DNA of 64,000 nucleotides from contig JAFQRE010000034.1 in the NCBI GenBank assembly GCA_017410245.1, positions 1 to 64,000 on the forward strand. Direction: 5' to 3'. Position 1 is the stretch's first letter, and the number at the start of each line of letters is the position of its first letter. This stretch comes from Bacteroidaceae bacterium (GTDB lineage Bacteria > Bacteroidota > Bacteroidia > Bacteroidales > Barnesiellaceae_A). Made by a program: the position numbers and the translations under genes. Positions 15,920 through 23,108 of this stretch are shown here, in pieces. Below the pieces are notes generated by a model. That model worked only from the letters and a program-made list of their open reading frames with translations. It did not search any database and was not told the DNA's origin.

Positions 15920-17308
15920 TTAAAAGGTAAAACCTAAGTGAATATCAACACCGGGAGTAAATACTTGCTTGATGTGAGCATTATACCCTGTATGCGAGGG
16001 GCAACAGGGTGTAACGTAACCTTGGAAACCTACTGCAAGATATAGACTTGTAGTGAGCGTAGTGCGGAAATTGATACCCAACTGCGGATTGACAAAGAAA
16101 CTACTTGTAGCATACTCAACATCGTATAGGTCGAGGTGTAGAGTCTGCTTTCCGGCCAACTCATATCCTGCAGCCAAAGCAAAGAATGGCGAGAAACGGC
16201 CATTGATAAAATTGGCTCGGAAATAGGCAAACACCGGTATAGAGATAGCCGATGGACTAAGAACAACACCTTGAGGAGCCTCAACGGCAAGTTGCAGGGG
16301 CTTGTTATTGGTGAAATAATTAAGCCCTACACCGGCACCTACATATATAGCGTTGTTGAGTCGATAACCTGCGGTATAACTGAGACCCAAATTGGAGCTA
16401 AAATCACTGCCTATAGGCATACGATAGCTAACATCGATCATCGATGCAAATCCCGATTGTTTCCGGGCATACTCCTTTCTAATCTTCTCGGCCTCAATCT
16501 TGGCTATTCTATCTCTTTCGGCCTTAGCTTCGGCCTTGGCTTTTGCCTCAGCCTCTTTGCGAGCGGCTATACGAGCACGTTCTTCGGCTTCGGCCTTTGC
16601 TTTTGCCTCAGCTTCCTTGCGAGCGGCTATGCGAGCCTCTTCTTCGGCTTTAGCCTTTGCTTTTGCCTCTGCCTCTTTTTGGGCGGCTATACGAGCTTTT
16701 TCTTCGGCCTTGGCCTTGGCTTCTGCCTCCTTCTTGGCAGCTATACGTGCTTGCTCCTCGGCTTTAGCCTTTGCTGCAGCCTCCTTTTCGGCAGCTATAC
16801 GTGCTTGCTCCTCGGCCTTTGCTTTTGCTTTCGCCTCAGCCTCCATAGCTGCAGCAATACGTGCCTTCTCTTCAGCCTCTGCCTTGGCTTGCGCTTCTCT
16901 TTGAGCCTCTATACGAGCACGCTCCTCGGCCTCTGCCTTAGCTTTAGCCTCAGCCTCCTTCTCGGCAGCTATACGAGCCTCTTCTTCGGCCTTGGCCTTC
17001 TTCTTGGCGTAATTTTTGTCGATTTTCAACTTAAAGACCAAATATGTACCATCTATTTCGGCCGACTTGGTAATGTAACCCTCCATCGAGGCCTCGACAT
17101 ACTTGGCATAAGGTGATACTTTCATCTCAAAAAGGCCATTCTCGTCCGACAATGTAGAAACATCTGGCGAACCTACCACGCTGACGGTAACGCCCTGCAA
17201 AGGTATATCTTTGTCATCAAAGACAACACCTCTGACAGTGCGTGACGCTTGGCCAAACGCAGCCAATGAGACGACTGAGCAAAATAATAGAAACAATATT
17301 TTTCTCAT
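15920..17308 (-). CDS. Exported protein: CarboxypepD_reg-like domain, TolA-like Ala/Glu/Lys repeat, C-terminal barrel-like domain
   Basis: 462 residues with a signal peptide ending near AAFGQ. Residues about 22-95 look like a carboxypeptidase regulatory-like beta-sandwich (VRGVVFDDKDIPLQGVTVSV). Residues about 100-275 are eight imperfect repeats built on EARIAAEKEAEAKAKAE, predicted to be a long rigid alpha-helix like the periplasmic stalk of TolA. Residues about 285-462 contain alternating strands and aromatic ends, ending HLGFTF as outer-membrane barrels do. The architecture suggests an outer-membrane protein with a helical rod spanning the periplasm. I recognise no named family for the whole. 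Confidence 0.7.
   Translation of the reverse strand: MRKILFLLFCSVVSLAAFGQASRTVRGVVFDDKDIPLQGVTVSVVGSPDVSTLSDENGLFEMKVSPYAKYVEASMEGYITKSAEIDGTYLVFKLKIDKNYAKKKAKAEEEARIAAEKEAEAKAKAEAEERARIEAQREAQAKAEAEEKARIAAAMEAEAKAKAKAEEQARIAAEKEAAAKAKAEEQARIAAKKEAEAKAKAEEKARIAAQKEAEAKAKAKAEEEARIAARKEAEAKAKAEAEERARIAARKEAEAKAKAEAKAERDRIAKIEAEKIRKEYARKQSGFASMIDVSYRMPIGSDFSSNLGLSYTAGYRLNNAIYVGAGVGLNYFTNNKPLQLAVEAPQGVVLSPSAISIPVFAYFRANFINGRFSPFFALAAGYELAGKQTLHLDLYDVEYATSSFFVNPQLGINFRTTLTTSLYLAVGFQGYVTPCCPSHTGYNAHIKQVFTPGVDIHLGFTF
16486..17011 (-). repeat. Tandem coding repeats of the Ala/Glu/Lys rod
   Basis: About eight imperfect units of 48-63 bases encode EARIAA-type heptads followed by KEAEAKAKAE-type runs. 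Repeats differ by whole codons and by synonymous and Lys/Arg changes. The length varies between units, which suggests growth and loss by slippage or recombination. The frame stays open through all units. Confidence 0.85.
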
Positions 17309-17337
17309 GATTATAGTTCTATTTTATACGTCTGCTA

Positions 17338-17796
17338 TTAGAAAAGACTAAAAGGAGAACTGCTACCGCTATTTCCATTAGCCGAACCTTTGCTAATCTC
17401 TTTGAGGTAGTCATCACCGGGGTTGCGGAAATTGACATACTTGGCAGGATAGCCGGTAATGGTAATAGACTCGATTTCGCTCTTTTCGTTATACTTCACT
17501 TGAGTCTCAAGACCTACTATCACATCACCGTTGCCATTATTGGCAAGAGCCTCGCGTACGGCCGAGTTTACCACATTGTCGTAACCACCTCTTGCTACAG
17601 TCTTGCTGGGCAGATAGAAGTACGAAATCTTGTTGGGCGAAACTTCTAAGTCGGCAAATACGGCAACGATGGGAGTAGCAGCACTTACTTGTGTGTGAGT
17701 GGCAGTAGTTTTTACCATGGCCTTAGGACCAAATGAACCACAACTTGTCAATAATGCTACCATAACGATGGCAAAAGGTACAATAATCTTTTTCAT
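17338..17796 (-). CDS. Small conserved Bacteroidales lipoprotein
   Basis: 152 residues. Signal peptide with lipobox LTSC (Cys19). The mature part includes VREALANNGNGDVIVG and ITITGYPAKYVNFRN, a pattern I know from uncharacterised Bacteroidales lipoproteins, and a Ser/Gly-rich tail. First gene of the operon, 29 bases ahead of the TolA-like gene. An envelope role with the two downstream products is inferred from the operon only. Confidence 0.75.
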   Translation of the reverse strand: MKKIIVPFAIVMVALLTSCGSFGPKAMVKTTATHTQVSAATPIVAVFADLEVSPNKISYFYLPSKTVARGGYDNVVNSAVREALANNGNGDVIVGLETQVKYNEKSEIESITITGYPAKYVNFRNPGDDYLKEISKGSANGNSGSSSPFSLF

Positions 17797-17874
17797 AATG
17801 ATGATGTTTTAAAAAAGTGTTTATAAATACAAATAATATTGGTTTATCTCTATATCCTCAAGAAATTACTATTT

Positions 17875-17883
17875 GCAAAAATA
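17875..17883 (-). promoter_or_regulatory. Possible -7 box of the lipoprotein-rod-BACON operon
   Basis: TATTTTTGC on the minus strand fits TAnnTTTG and lies 79 bases upstream of the ATG at 17796. The nearest TTTG (17901-17898) is only 14 bases upstream, shorter than usual, so the assignment is weak. The palindrome at 17906-17922 would sit just upstream of the promoter. Confidence 0.35.
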
Positions 17884-17905
17884 TATAAATTATTTCGCAA
17901 ATAAT

Positions 17906-17922
17906 TGGTCCATTTTGGACCA
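17906..17922. promoter_or_regulatory. Perfect inverted repeat, candidate operator between divergent units
   Basis: TGGTCCATTTTGGACCA: 7-bp arms around a 3-base centre, in the spacer between the lipoprotein operon (minus) and the regulator-kinase pair (plus). It lies upstream of both predicted promoters, so one dimeric protein bound here could affect both. The binding protein is unknown; the regulator-like protein at 18034 is the nearest candidate. Confidence 0.45.
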
Positions 17923-17957
17923 TTTGGAAGATATAAATGGCTATTTAGGGAGGTTTC

Positions 17958-17989
17958 TTGTAAGAAATAATTTAAATGTCTAAATTTGT
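17958..17989 (+). promoter_or_regulatory. Promoter of the regulator-kinase pair
   Basis: TTG at 17958-17960 and TAAATTTGT at 17981-17989, spaced by exactly 20 bases, match the Bacteroidetes consensus. Start near 17996, so the ATG at 18034 is used and not the upstream frame opening at 17986. Confidence 0.7.
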
Positions 17990-18033
17990 GCTACAATATT
18001 TTATTATTGTCTTGTACCTATACAATAGATATT

Positions 18034-18603
18034 ATGGAGAATGAGTATAAAAATCTATGTCAAGCTGTAGAACACCGCGCCGACCGTAAGATGCAAACCC
18101 CTCGCGACTTCGATTTTTTATCGGTATGTGTCGAGCAAATCACACATCGACATATAGGTGTAAATACGTTGAAACGGCTGTGGGGATATATAAGTAATGA
18201 AAAGACAAGCACACCCCGACAATATACCATAGACACACTGGCTCAATATGTAGGTTACAAAAATTATGACGACTTTGCTCAGACCAGCATTTATGCCAAT
18301 GATGTAGATAGCGACTTTATAACATCTCCAACACTCAATGTCCCCAACATAAGCATAGGTACACATCTGCGCATTACATGGCACCCCGACCGCATAATGA
18401 TGGTGCGCTATGAGGGCGACAATACATTCATTGTAGAGAAAGTAGAGAACAGCAAGCTCATGGTTGGCGACTGCTTCTGTTGCGACCAACTCACACAAAA
18501 CGAGCCACTATTCCTGTATAATCTCATACACGATGGAAACAAGCCTACCGGATATGTGTGTGGCCGATTGGGTGGCATAAGATATAATATCATAAACGAT
18601 TAA
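18034..18603 (+). CDS. Regulator-like protein paired with the membrane kinase
   Basis: 189 residues. The N-terminal part (1-85) is all-helical with the stretch FDFLSVCVEQITHRHIGVNT and then LKRLWGYIS. I recognise this pattern from uncharacterised Bacteroidetes proteins; it may be a helix-turn-helix-like or adaptor module. The C-terminal half (about 100-189) looks like a small beta domain (THLRITWHPDRIMMVRYEGD). No classical DNA-binding family can be named with confidence. It lies 57 bases upstream of the Ser/Thr kinase, so it is a possible partner or substrate. Start chosen to fit the promoter. Confidence 0.65.
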   Translation: MENEYKNLCQAVEHRADRKMQTPRDFDFLSVCVEQITHRHIGVNTLKRLWGYISNEKTSTPRQYTIDTLAQYVGYKNYDDFAQTSIYANDVDSDFITSPTLNVPNISIGTHLRITWHPDRIMMVRYEGDNTFIVEKVENSKLMVGDCFCCDQLTQNEPLFLYNLIHDGNKPTGYVCGRLGGIRYNIIND

Positions 18604-18660
18604 TCTGTTTCGCAACCCAATAAGCATAAGTACATTCACTGTCTATAAAGTATAGTTGCA

Positions 18661-20289
18661 ATGAGCGATATAGACCCCTCGGTGTTTATAGAGGCCGGAG
18701 AGCCTGTTAAGAGTAGCAATGGTGCCAGCATCATACCCATTCCTATGGGCGAGAGTGCCATGGCTCTCACCTATACGGTACACGTCGATGGGAAGGTGCT
18801 GTTTATGAAACGGCTCAAGCCCCATTTACTCACGCAAGATATTTACCGACAGCTATTCAAAAAAGAGTATGAGGTGGGAAGCGAATTGTCGCACCACAAT
18901 ATTGTGCAGTACGAGTTGCTACATAACGAGCCCGACGATTGCTACCTACTCATGGAGCACATTCAGGGCGACACCTTGTCGGAACGCATCTTGTCCTCTC
19001 CTCAATACTTTACCAAGCGGGCTCAATTGGATAAGTTTGTGCTACAACTGCTCGACGGCGTAGGCTATCTGCATGAGCACAATGTGCTACATGGCGACCT
19101 GAAGCCTCAAAACATCATGCTCACTCAGGTAAACAATGATGTAAAGATTATCGACCTCGGATTTTGCCTATCCAATAGCTACACTACCACCGCCGGCATG
19201 ACACCTACCTATGCAGCCCCCGAACAATTGGAAGGCGCATTGAGCGAAATGTCGCACACTACCGACATATATGCCATAGGCAAAATTCTTGAATACATAG
19301 ACCAACGCACACGTAAGGGCTTGCCGGCGATATACCGTCGCATCATGCGAAAATGCCTACACCCAAACCCTGCCAACCGATATAGCAGTGTAGCGGAGAT
19401 ACAAAATGTATTGAATCGCCGTTGGTGGAAACTGAAGCGTGTGTGGGGCGCTGTTGCATTGATCGTAATATCGGTGTGTTGTATATGGTGTGCCGCTCTC
19501 AACAAGCCCCAATCGCTATACGACATCGATAAATATGGCATTGGATATAAGATAATATCGGACGAGAACAATACCTGCGAGGCTGTGTGTCACACAAAAT
19601 ACGACGAAAAAAAGGGAGGCGTAAAAAACATCATCTTGCATAGCATGGTACTCATAAATGGGAAAGAATATAATGTAGTAGGCATAGCCGATAGTAGCTT
19701 TGTAGGCGATACATTGACTCCATCGGTGCACATTCCCGAGGGTGTGAAGTACATAGGTGAAGGAGCTTTCATTGACTTGAAAAATGTAAGTCTTATAAAG
19801 TTGCCCAATAGCGTGACCTATATAGGCAAGGAGGCTTTTATGGGCATGGATAATCTCAAGCACCTCTACTTAGGAAATGGATTAGACACCATCTATGAGC
19901 GCACTTTCGCTTGCAATTATGGACTACTGAAAGTGGAGATACCCGAGGGCATAAAAACACTGAAACTCGATGCCTTTGCCGGCTGTTGGGATATGCAATC
20001 GGTGTCACTGCCATCTACACTGACAACCATCGAGCGGGGTGTCTTCTACCAATGTACATCGCTCACAGAGATAACAATACCCGCCTCGGTAGAATATATA
20101 GGCGAATATGCCTTCTATGAATGTGAGAAACTGACCAAGATATACAACCTCAATCCCACCCCACAACCAGGCAGACCCATTGTAAATAATCCATCGCAAA
20201 TAACACTATACGTGCCGGCCGGAGCAGCTCAACAATATCGTCAGGCCGACTTCTGGCGCGAAATGAACATCACCGAATTGCCCGAGTGA
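18661..20289 (+). CDS. Transmembrane Ser/Thr protein kinase with extracytoplasmic BspA-type LRR domain
   Basis: 542 residues. Cytosolic kinase domain (about 25-255) with Lys50 (FMKRL), a helix-C Glu near residue 69, catalytic loop HGDLKPQN (Asp146, Asn151), a DLG metal motif (Asp165) and APE (185-188 region). The HRD Arg is replaced by Gly and the glycine-rich loop is degenerate (PMGESAMALTY). One membrane helix (about 261-280) follows. Residues about 310-542 are BspA/LRR_5 repeats such as IGKEAFMGMDNLKHLYLGNG, placed outside the cytoplasm by the topology. This is a receptor-kinase arrangement: outside LRR sensor, inside kinase. The LRR type is the same as in the lipoprotein at 13730. Confidence 0.88.
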   Translation: MSDIDPSVFIEAGEPVKSSNGASIIPIPMGESAMALTYTVHVDGKVLFMKRLKPHLLTQDIYRQLFKKEYEVGSELSHHNIVQYELLHNEPDDCYLLMEHIQGDTLSERILSSPQYFTKRAQLDKFVLQLLDGVGYLHEHNVLHGDLKPQNIMLTQVNNDVKIIDLGFCLSNSYTTTAGMTPTYAAPEQLEGALSEMSHTTDIYAIGKILEYIDQRTRKGLPAIYRRIMRKCLHPNPANRYSSVAEIQNVLNRRWWKLKRVWGAVALIVISVCCIWCAALNKPQSLYDIDKYGIGYKIISDENNTCEAVCHTKYDEKKGGVKNIILHSMVLINGKEYNVVGIADSSFVGDTLTPSVHIPEGVKYIGEGAFIDLKNVSLIKLPNSVTYIGKEAFMGMDNLKHLYLGNGLDTIYERTFACNYGLLKVEIPEGIKTLKLDAFAGCWDMQSVSLPSTLTTIERGVFYQCTSLTEITIPASVEYIGEYAFYECEKLTKIYNLNPTPQPGRPIVNNPSQITLYVPAGAAQQYRQADFWREMNITELPE

Positions 20290-20323
20290 GATTATATACA
20301 CCATAGCAAAGAAAAGGCAGCTT

Positions 20324-20354
20324 TTGATTATTAGAGTGTTTGTATTATCTTTGC
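20324..20354 (+). promoter_or_regulatory. Orphan promoter at the left edge of the RM island
   Basis: TTG at 20324-20326 and TATCTTTGC at 20346-20354, 19 bases apart, make a good plus-strand promoter, but only minus-strand genes follow until 23109. It is part of the left copy of a 17-bp direct repeat. It may be the original promoter of the kinase/MurU unit at 23109, cut off by the island. Confidence 0.6.
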
Positions 20355-20355
20355 A
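20339..20355 (+). repeat. Left copy of the 17-bp direct repeat flanking the RM island
   Basis: TTTGTATTATCTTTGCA, identical to 23074-23090. The two copies bracket the three RM genes. Nine of the 17 bases are promoter consensus, so part of the match could be functional constraint. Confidence 0.55.
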
Positions 20356-20478
20356 TAGGATAATCAATTATTCCGTATCTGACTGATACACAAACATTGT
20401 TCTAAAATTTCTAATTTAGCAACAACTTTAAACAATTTTCTAATTGAGATTCCAAATACGCTTTACTAAATAATAAGA

Positions 20479-21180
20479 TTAATATAGTTCTAAAAGTCGC
20501 TTTATTTCATTATTAATTTGTTCAATCACTTCTTTGTTTGCAATTTCCCCATCTAAACTAAAAACAACGAAGACATTACCACTATATTGTTCCTTGAAAG
20601 ATTCAAAACTTGCTTTCATTCTTTCTGTCAATGAATAACTGCCAAAATTAGCGCTTGCTGTAATCGGTTTGATTTGAATGCCAATGGATGCATTGCCGAC
20701 CTTTGCTACATAATCAATATCACCTGCATGGTCTAATTCAGGATCACTTTCCTCGAACTTTATATATGGGAATAGTTTGGCTAATCCATCGTTTATGACA
20801 GATTTTTCACGCAAATATCCATCGTAAGTTCTATTGATGGTAAGATTATAGATATAATCAATACAATCTTGCTCGGTCAACTCTCTAAAAGCACTTTCCC
20901 ACTCAGGAATAACTATCTCCGTAATCTTGGCATACAATCGTTCACCCAATTCTCGTAAACTTTCATTAGTAATCTTGGTGGGTTTCTTCCCTGATGTATG
21001 AGCATTTAAGAAATACCACTGCTCCCATTCTTCAAAAGAATTCGGTTGACACTCTCTAATCAATGCCATAACAGCTCCAACTTTATTGGGACGAGACAAT
21101 TGATATGTTTGACAAGCGTAATTTAAAACACGCTCCTTCTTTCCAAAATTCATTGAATACTTATCCATATACTTATTCAT
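20479..21180 (-). CDS. Type II restriction endonuclease, MjaI-like
   Basis: 233 residues. The C-terminal half carries DPELDHAGDIDYVAKVG then IGIQIKP, a PD-(D/E)XK-type core with Asp154/Asp156 and Gln169-x-Lys171. This resembles the MjaI family, whose prototype cuts CTAG. The specificity here is not certain. Its start overlaps the methyltransferase stop by eight bases, the usual tight coupling of modification before restriction. It is last in the controller-methylase-endonuclease operon. The DNA is visibly richer in A+T than the neighbours, suggesting horizontal transfer. Confidence 0.72.
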   Translation of the reverse strand: MNKYMDKYSMNFGKKERVLNYACQTYQLSRPNKVGAVMALIRECQPNSFEEWEQWYFLNAHTSGKKPTKITNESLRELGERLYAKITEIVIPEWESAFRELTEQDCIDYIYNLTINRTYDGYLREKSVINDGLAKLFPYIKFEESDPELDHAGDIDYVAKVGNASIGIQIKPITASANFGSYSLTERMKASFESFKEQYSGNVFVVFSLDGEIANKEVIEQINNEIKRLLELY

Positions 21181-22456
21181 TTAATAGTTTCTCAAATTTA
21201 GCTTTATATTTAAAGTCTATTGAATAGTCAACATCTGCAAGTCCATTCTTCAACATATGCGCATTTATAAAAGTCTTATTATCTAAATATAAATAGCATA
21301 ATAATGTATTTTCAGAATCATACTTTACTGAATCATATTTTAGAAAAACCTTTCTGCCCTTAGTTTTCTCAATAAGAAATCTCGTAGCGCTTCCATTTAC
21401 AGAAGGTTTCTCTTTTATTCCAATCAGTCTAATTGTTACCCCATTATTAAGTATAATAGTATTAGGAGAAAGAACCCTCTTTACGGAATAATATTCTTCA
21501 CGTTCTTTGCTGTCCTTATCTATTTTTGAACCAAATTGAAGTTTCTTGACATCAATTTTACTTTCCATTTTATGTGGATCATTAAACACATAAGGTAATG
21601 TATTTAGTTTTTCATCTTTGTTAACTATAGAAGAATCCACTATATATATGCAAGTTGAATTGTTAAACAGACGAGCATTATCAACTTTTTGCTTATAATA
21701 ATCCACAAAATCAGGATTAATTTCATAACCTATTGAATTCCTTTGAAGATTTCGTGCAGCTAACGCACTCGTTCCGCTACCCATAAATGGATCAAAAACA
21801 GTTTCTCCCACAAAAGAAAACATTTTGATCAATCGATGAGGTAATTCTTCAGGGAACACAGCTATATGACCATCTTGTTTTGCTCCACCAAAAGTCCAAT
21901 GAGAGGCAAAATAAGTATTCCACTCTTCTTTTGTCATTTCAGACAATTTCTTTTGTTCCAATGATGGGATAGGAGCTTTACCTTGCTTCTTGAAAATAAG
22001 AATAAACTCATAATCTATTTTAAGAATACCATTTCTAGGATATGGGAAACTACCCATAACAGCACCCCCACCAGTCGTATTCATAGTTGTCTGCTTTTGC
22101 CAGATAATTGCACCCATATAATCCATGCCTAACGTTTCGCAAAAACGAATTATCTCAGTTCTGATAGGGATAACCTTATAACGACCATAATATACGGAAC
22201 GAGCAAATTGATCACCAATATTAATACACAAACGACAACCATCATGCAATATGCGATTACACTCAGACCAAACCATATTGAGATTATTTATATAACCCTC
22301 ATAACTATCATGAAACCCTATCTGATTATCACTACCATAATCTTTAAGTTGCCAATAAGGAGGTGACGTAATAATAAGGTGAACAGATTTATCTGGTATT
22401 AAAGACAGATTTCTGCTATCTCCTATAACAAGTGTATGTTTAGTATTTATTTCCAT
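21173..22456 (-). CDS. DNA methyltransferase (N4-cytosine/N6-adenine, beta-type order) with SNase-like C-terminal domain
   Basis: 427 residues. Catalytic motif TSPPYW (30-35) comes first and the AdoMet motif DPFMGSGT (222-229) later. The SPPY form is most often seen in N4-cytosine enzymes. Residues about 300-427 look like a staphylococcal-nuclease OB fold: IRLIGI, FLIEKTKGRKVFLKYDS, LCYLYLDNKTFINAHMLKNG. The Asp after LIGI is Lys, and the Arg that normally precedes the YVYLDG strand is missing. The extra domain is therefore probably a non-catalytic DNA-binding module. It protects host DNA from the adjacent MjaI-like enzyme. Confidence 0.85.
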   Translation of the reverse strand: MEINTKHTLVIGDSRNLSLIPDKSVHLIITSPPYWQLKDYGSDNQIGFHDSYEGYINNLNMVWSECNRILHDGCRLCINIGDQFARSVYYGRYKVIPIRTEIIRFCETLGMDYMGAIIWQKQTTMNTTGGGAVMGSFPYPRNGILKIDYEFILIFKKQGKAPIPSLEQKKLSEMTKEEWNTYFASHWTFGGAKQDGHIAVFPEELPHRLIKMFSFVGETVFDPFMGSGTSALAARNLQRNSIGYEINPDFVDYYKQKVDNARLFNNSTCIYIVDSSIVNKDEKLNTLPYVFNDPHKMESKIDVKKLQFGSKIDKDSKEREEYYSVKRVLSPNTIILNNGVTIRLIGIKEKPSVNGSATRFLIEKTKGRKVFLKYDSVKYDSENTLLCYLYLDNKTFINAHMLKNGLADVDYSIDFKYKAKFEKLLNE

Positions 22457-22733
22457 ATCTTGACATCGTAATTAATTTTAATGCTTTATCAGCCACTTCT
22501 TTTTCATTGTCAATTATAGCATTAACTTTATCTGCAATCCATAGACTCAATAGTTCCTCTTGTTCAATACTTAAAAGATGGGAAAGCAACAAGACTTGTT
22601 CTCTTTTGGCATTTCTATCACCTCGTTCAATTCTACTATACATTGGAACATCAATATTAAGAGCCGTTGCTAATTCTCTTTGCAATAGCCCTTTTTCTTC
22701 TCTTGCTATTTTAATTCGTTGAGCAAACATCAT
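22440..22733 (-). CDS. XRE-family controller protein of the RM system
   Basis: 97 residues from ATG 22733 (longer versions start at 22751 or 22781). The helix-turn-helix occupies about residues 3-57 (FAQRIKIAREEKGLLQRELA then SRIERGDRNAKREQVLLLSH). It resembles C proteins that time expression of restriction enzymes. The 3' end overlaps the methyltransferase start by 17 bases. The shorter start is preferred because a -7-like box (TACATTTGC) lies at 22766-22758, inside the longer frames. Confidence 0.7.
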   Translation of the reverse strand: MMFAQRIKIAREEKGLLQRELATALNIDVPMYSRIERGDRNAKREQVLLLSHLLSIEQEELLSLWIADKVNAIIDNEKEVADKALKLITMSRYGNKY

Positions 22734-22757
22734 AACAATATAATTTGTCATTATTTG

Positions 22758-22766
22758 GCAAATGTA
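22758..22766 (-). promoter_or_regulatory. Possible -7 box of the RM operon
   Basis: TACATTTGC on the minus strand fits TAnnTTTG. No TTG is found at the usual 19-21 base distance (the nearest, 22797-22795, is 28 bases away). It may depend on activation, as C-protein promoters often do; that is inference. Confidence 0.4.
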
Positions 22767-22781
22767 ATCAAAATAATCCAT

Positions 22782-23073
22782 ATTGACGTTGTCGCAATGC
22801 CACTATTTAATTTAAGTTAGGATTTTTCTTTAAATCCTCCAACTAGGAAGAAAGATATTTGCAGAATATATCAAGGTTTTCGGGAACAACCGGAGATGTT
22901 TTGACCAGTTCAAATCAACCTTGAAAAGTCAAGAATCAAAGTAACGGTATAGTAACGAAACTATGTCATTTCTTGGCTTTTCATTGGCATTTGATGGCAC
23001 TACAACATCTCGCAAACATCGTTAAATAACTAACAGCCTACATTCTTCCCCATTTCGCACTCTCTTTTGTATC
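22782..23073. other. Gene-free right part of the RM island
   Basis: About 290 bases between the controller gene and the right direct repeat. A short open frame (up to about 36 codons on the plus strand, ending at a TAA near 22944) shows no family I can name. No tRNA, inverted repeat or integrase remnant is convincing. The composition is A+T-rich like the RM genes, so I count it as part of the acquired segment. Confidence 0.4.
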
Positions 23074-23090
23074 TTTGTATTATCTTTGCA
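23074..23090 (+). repeat. Right copy of the 17-bp direct repeat flanking the RM island
   Basis: TTTGTATTATCTTTGCA, identical to 20339-20355, lying 18 bases before the ATG at 23109. It holds the -7 box TATCTTTGC (23081-23089). Unlike the left copy it has no TTG at 19-21 bases upstream (nearest TTG 11 bases away). Confidence 0.55.
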
Positions 23091-23108
23091 AAGGAGATGG
23101 CATAAGCC

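Noticed and set aside
16271-17116. Plus-strand frame rich in Leu/Gly/Phe opposite the Ala/Glu/Lys repeat
   Set aside because: It is only the reverse reading of the coding repeats, producing an artificial hydrophobic repeat.
20356-20478. Hairpins near GTATCTGACTGATAC as an attachment site
   Set aside because: Short stem, no second copy at the other end of the island and no recombinase gene. Kept only as a possible part of the acquired DNA.
22782-22950. Short plus-strand frame as an integrase remnant
   Set aside because: I looked for integrase motifs to explain the island, but the 36-codon fragment shows none that I can recognise.
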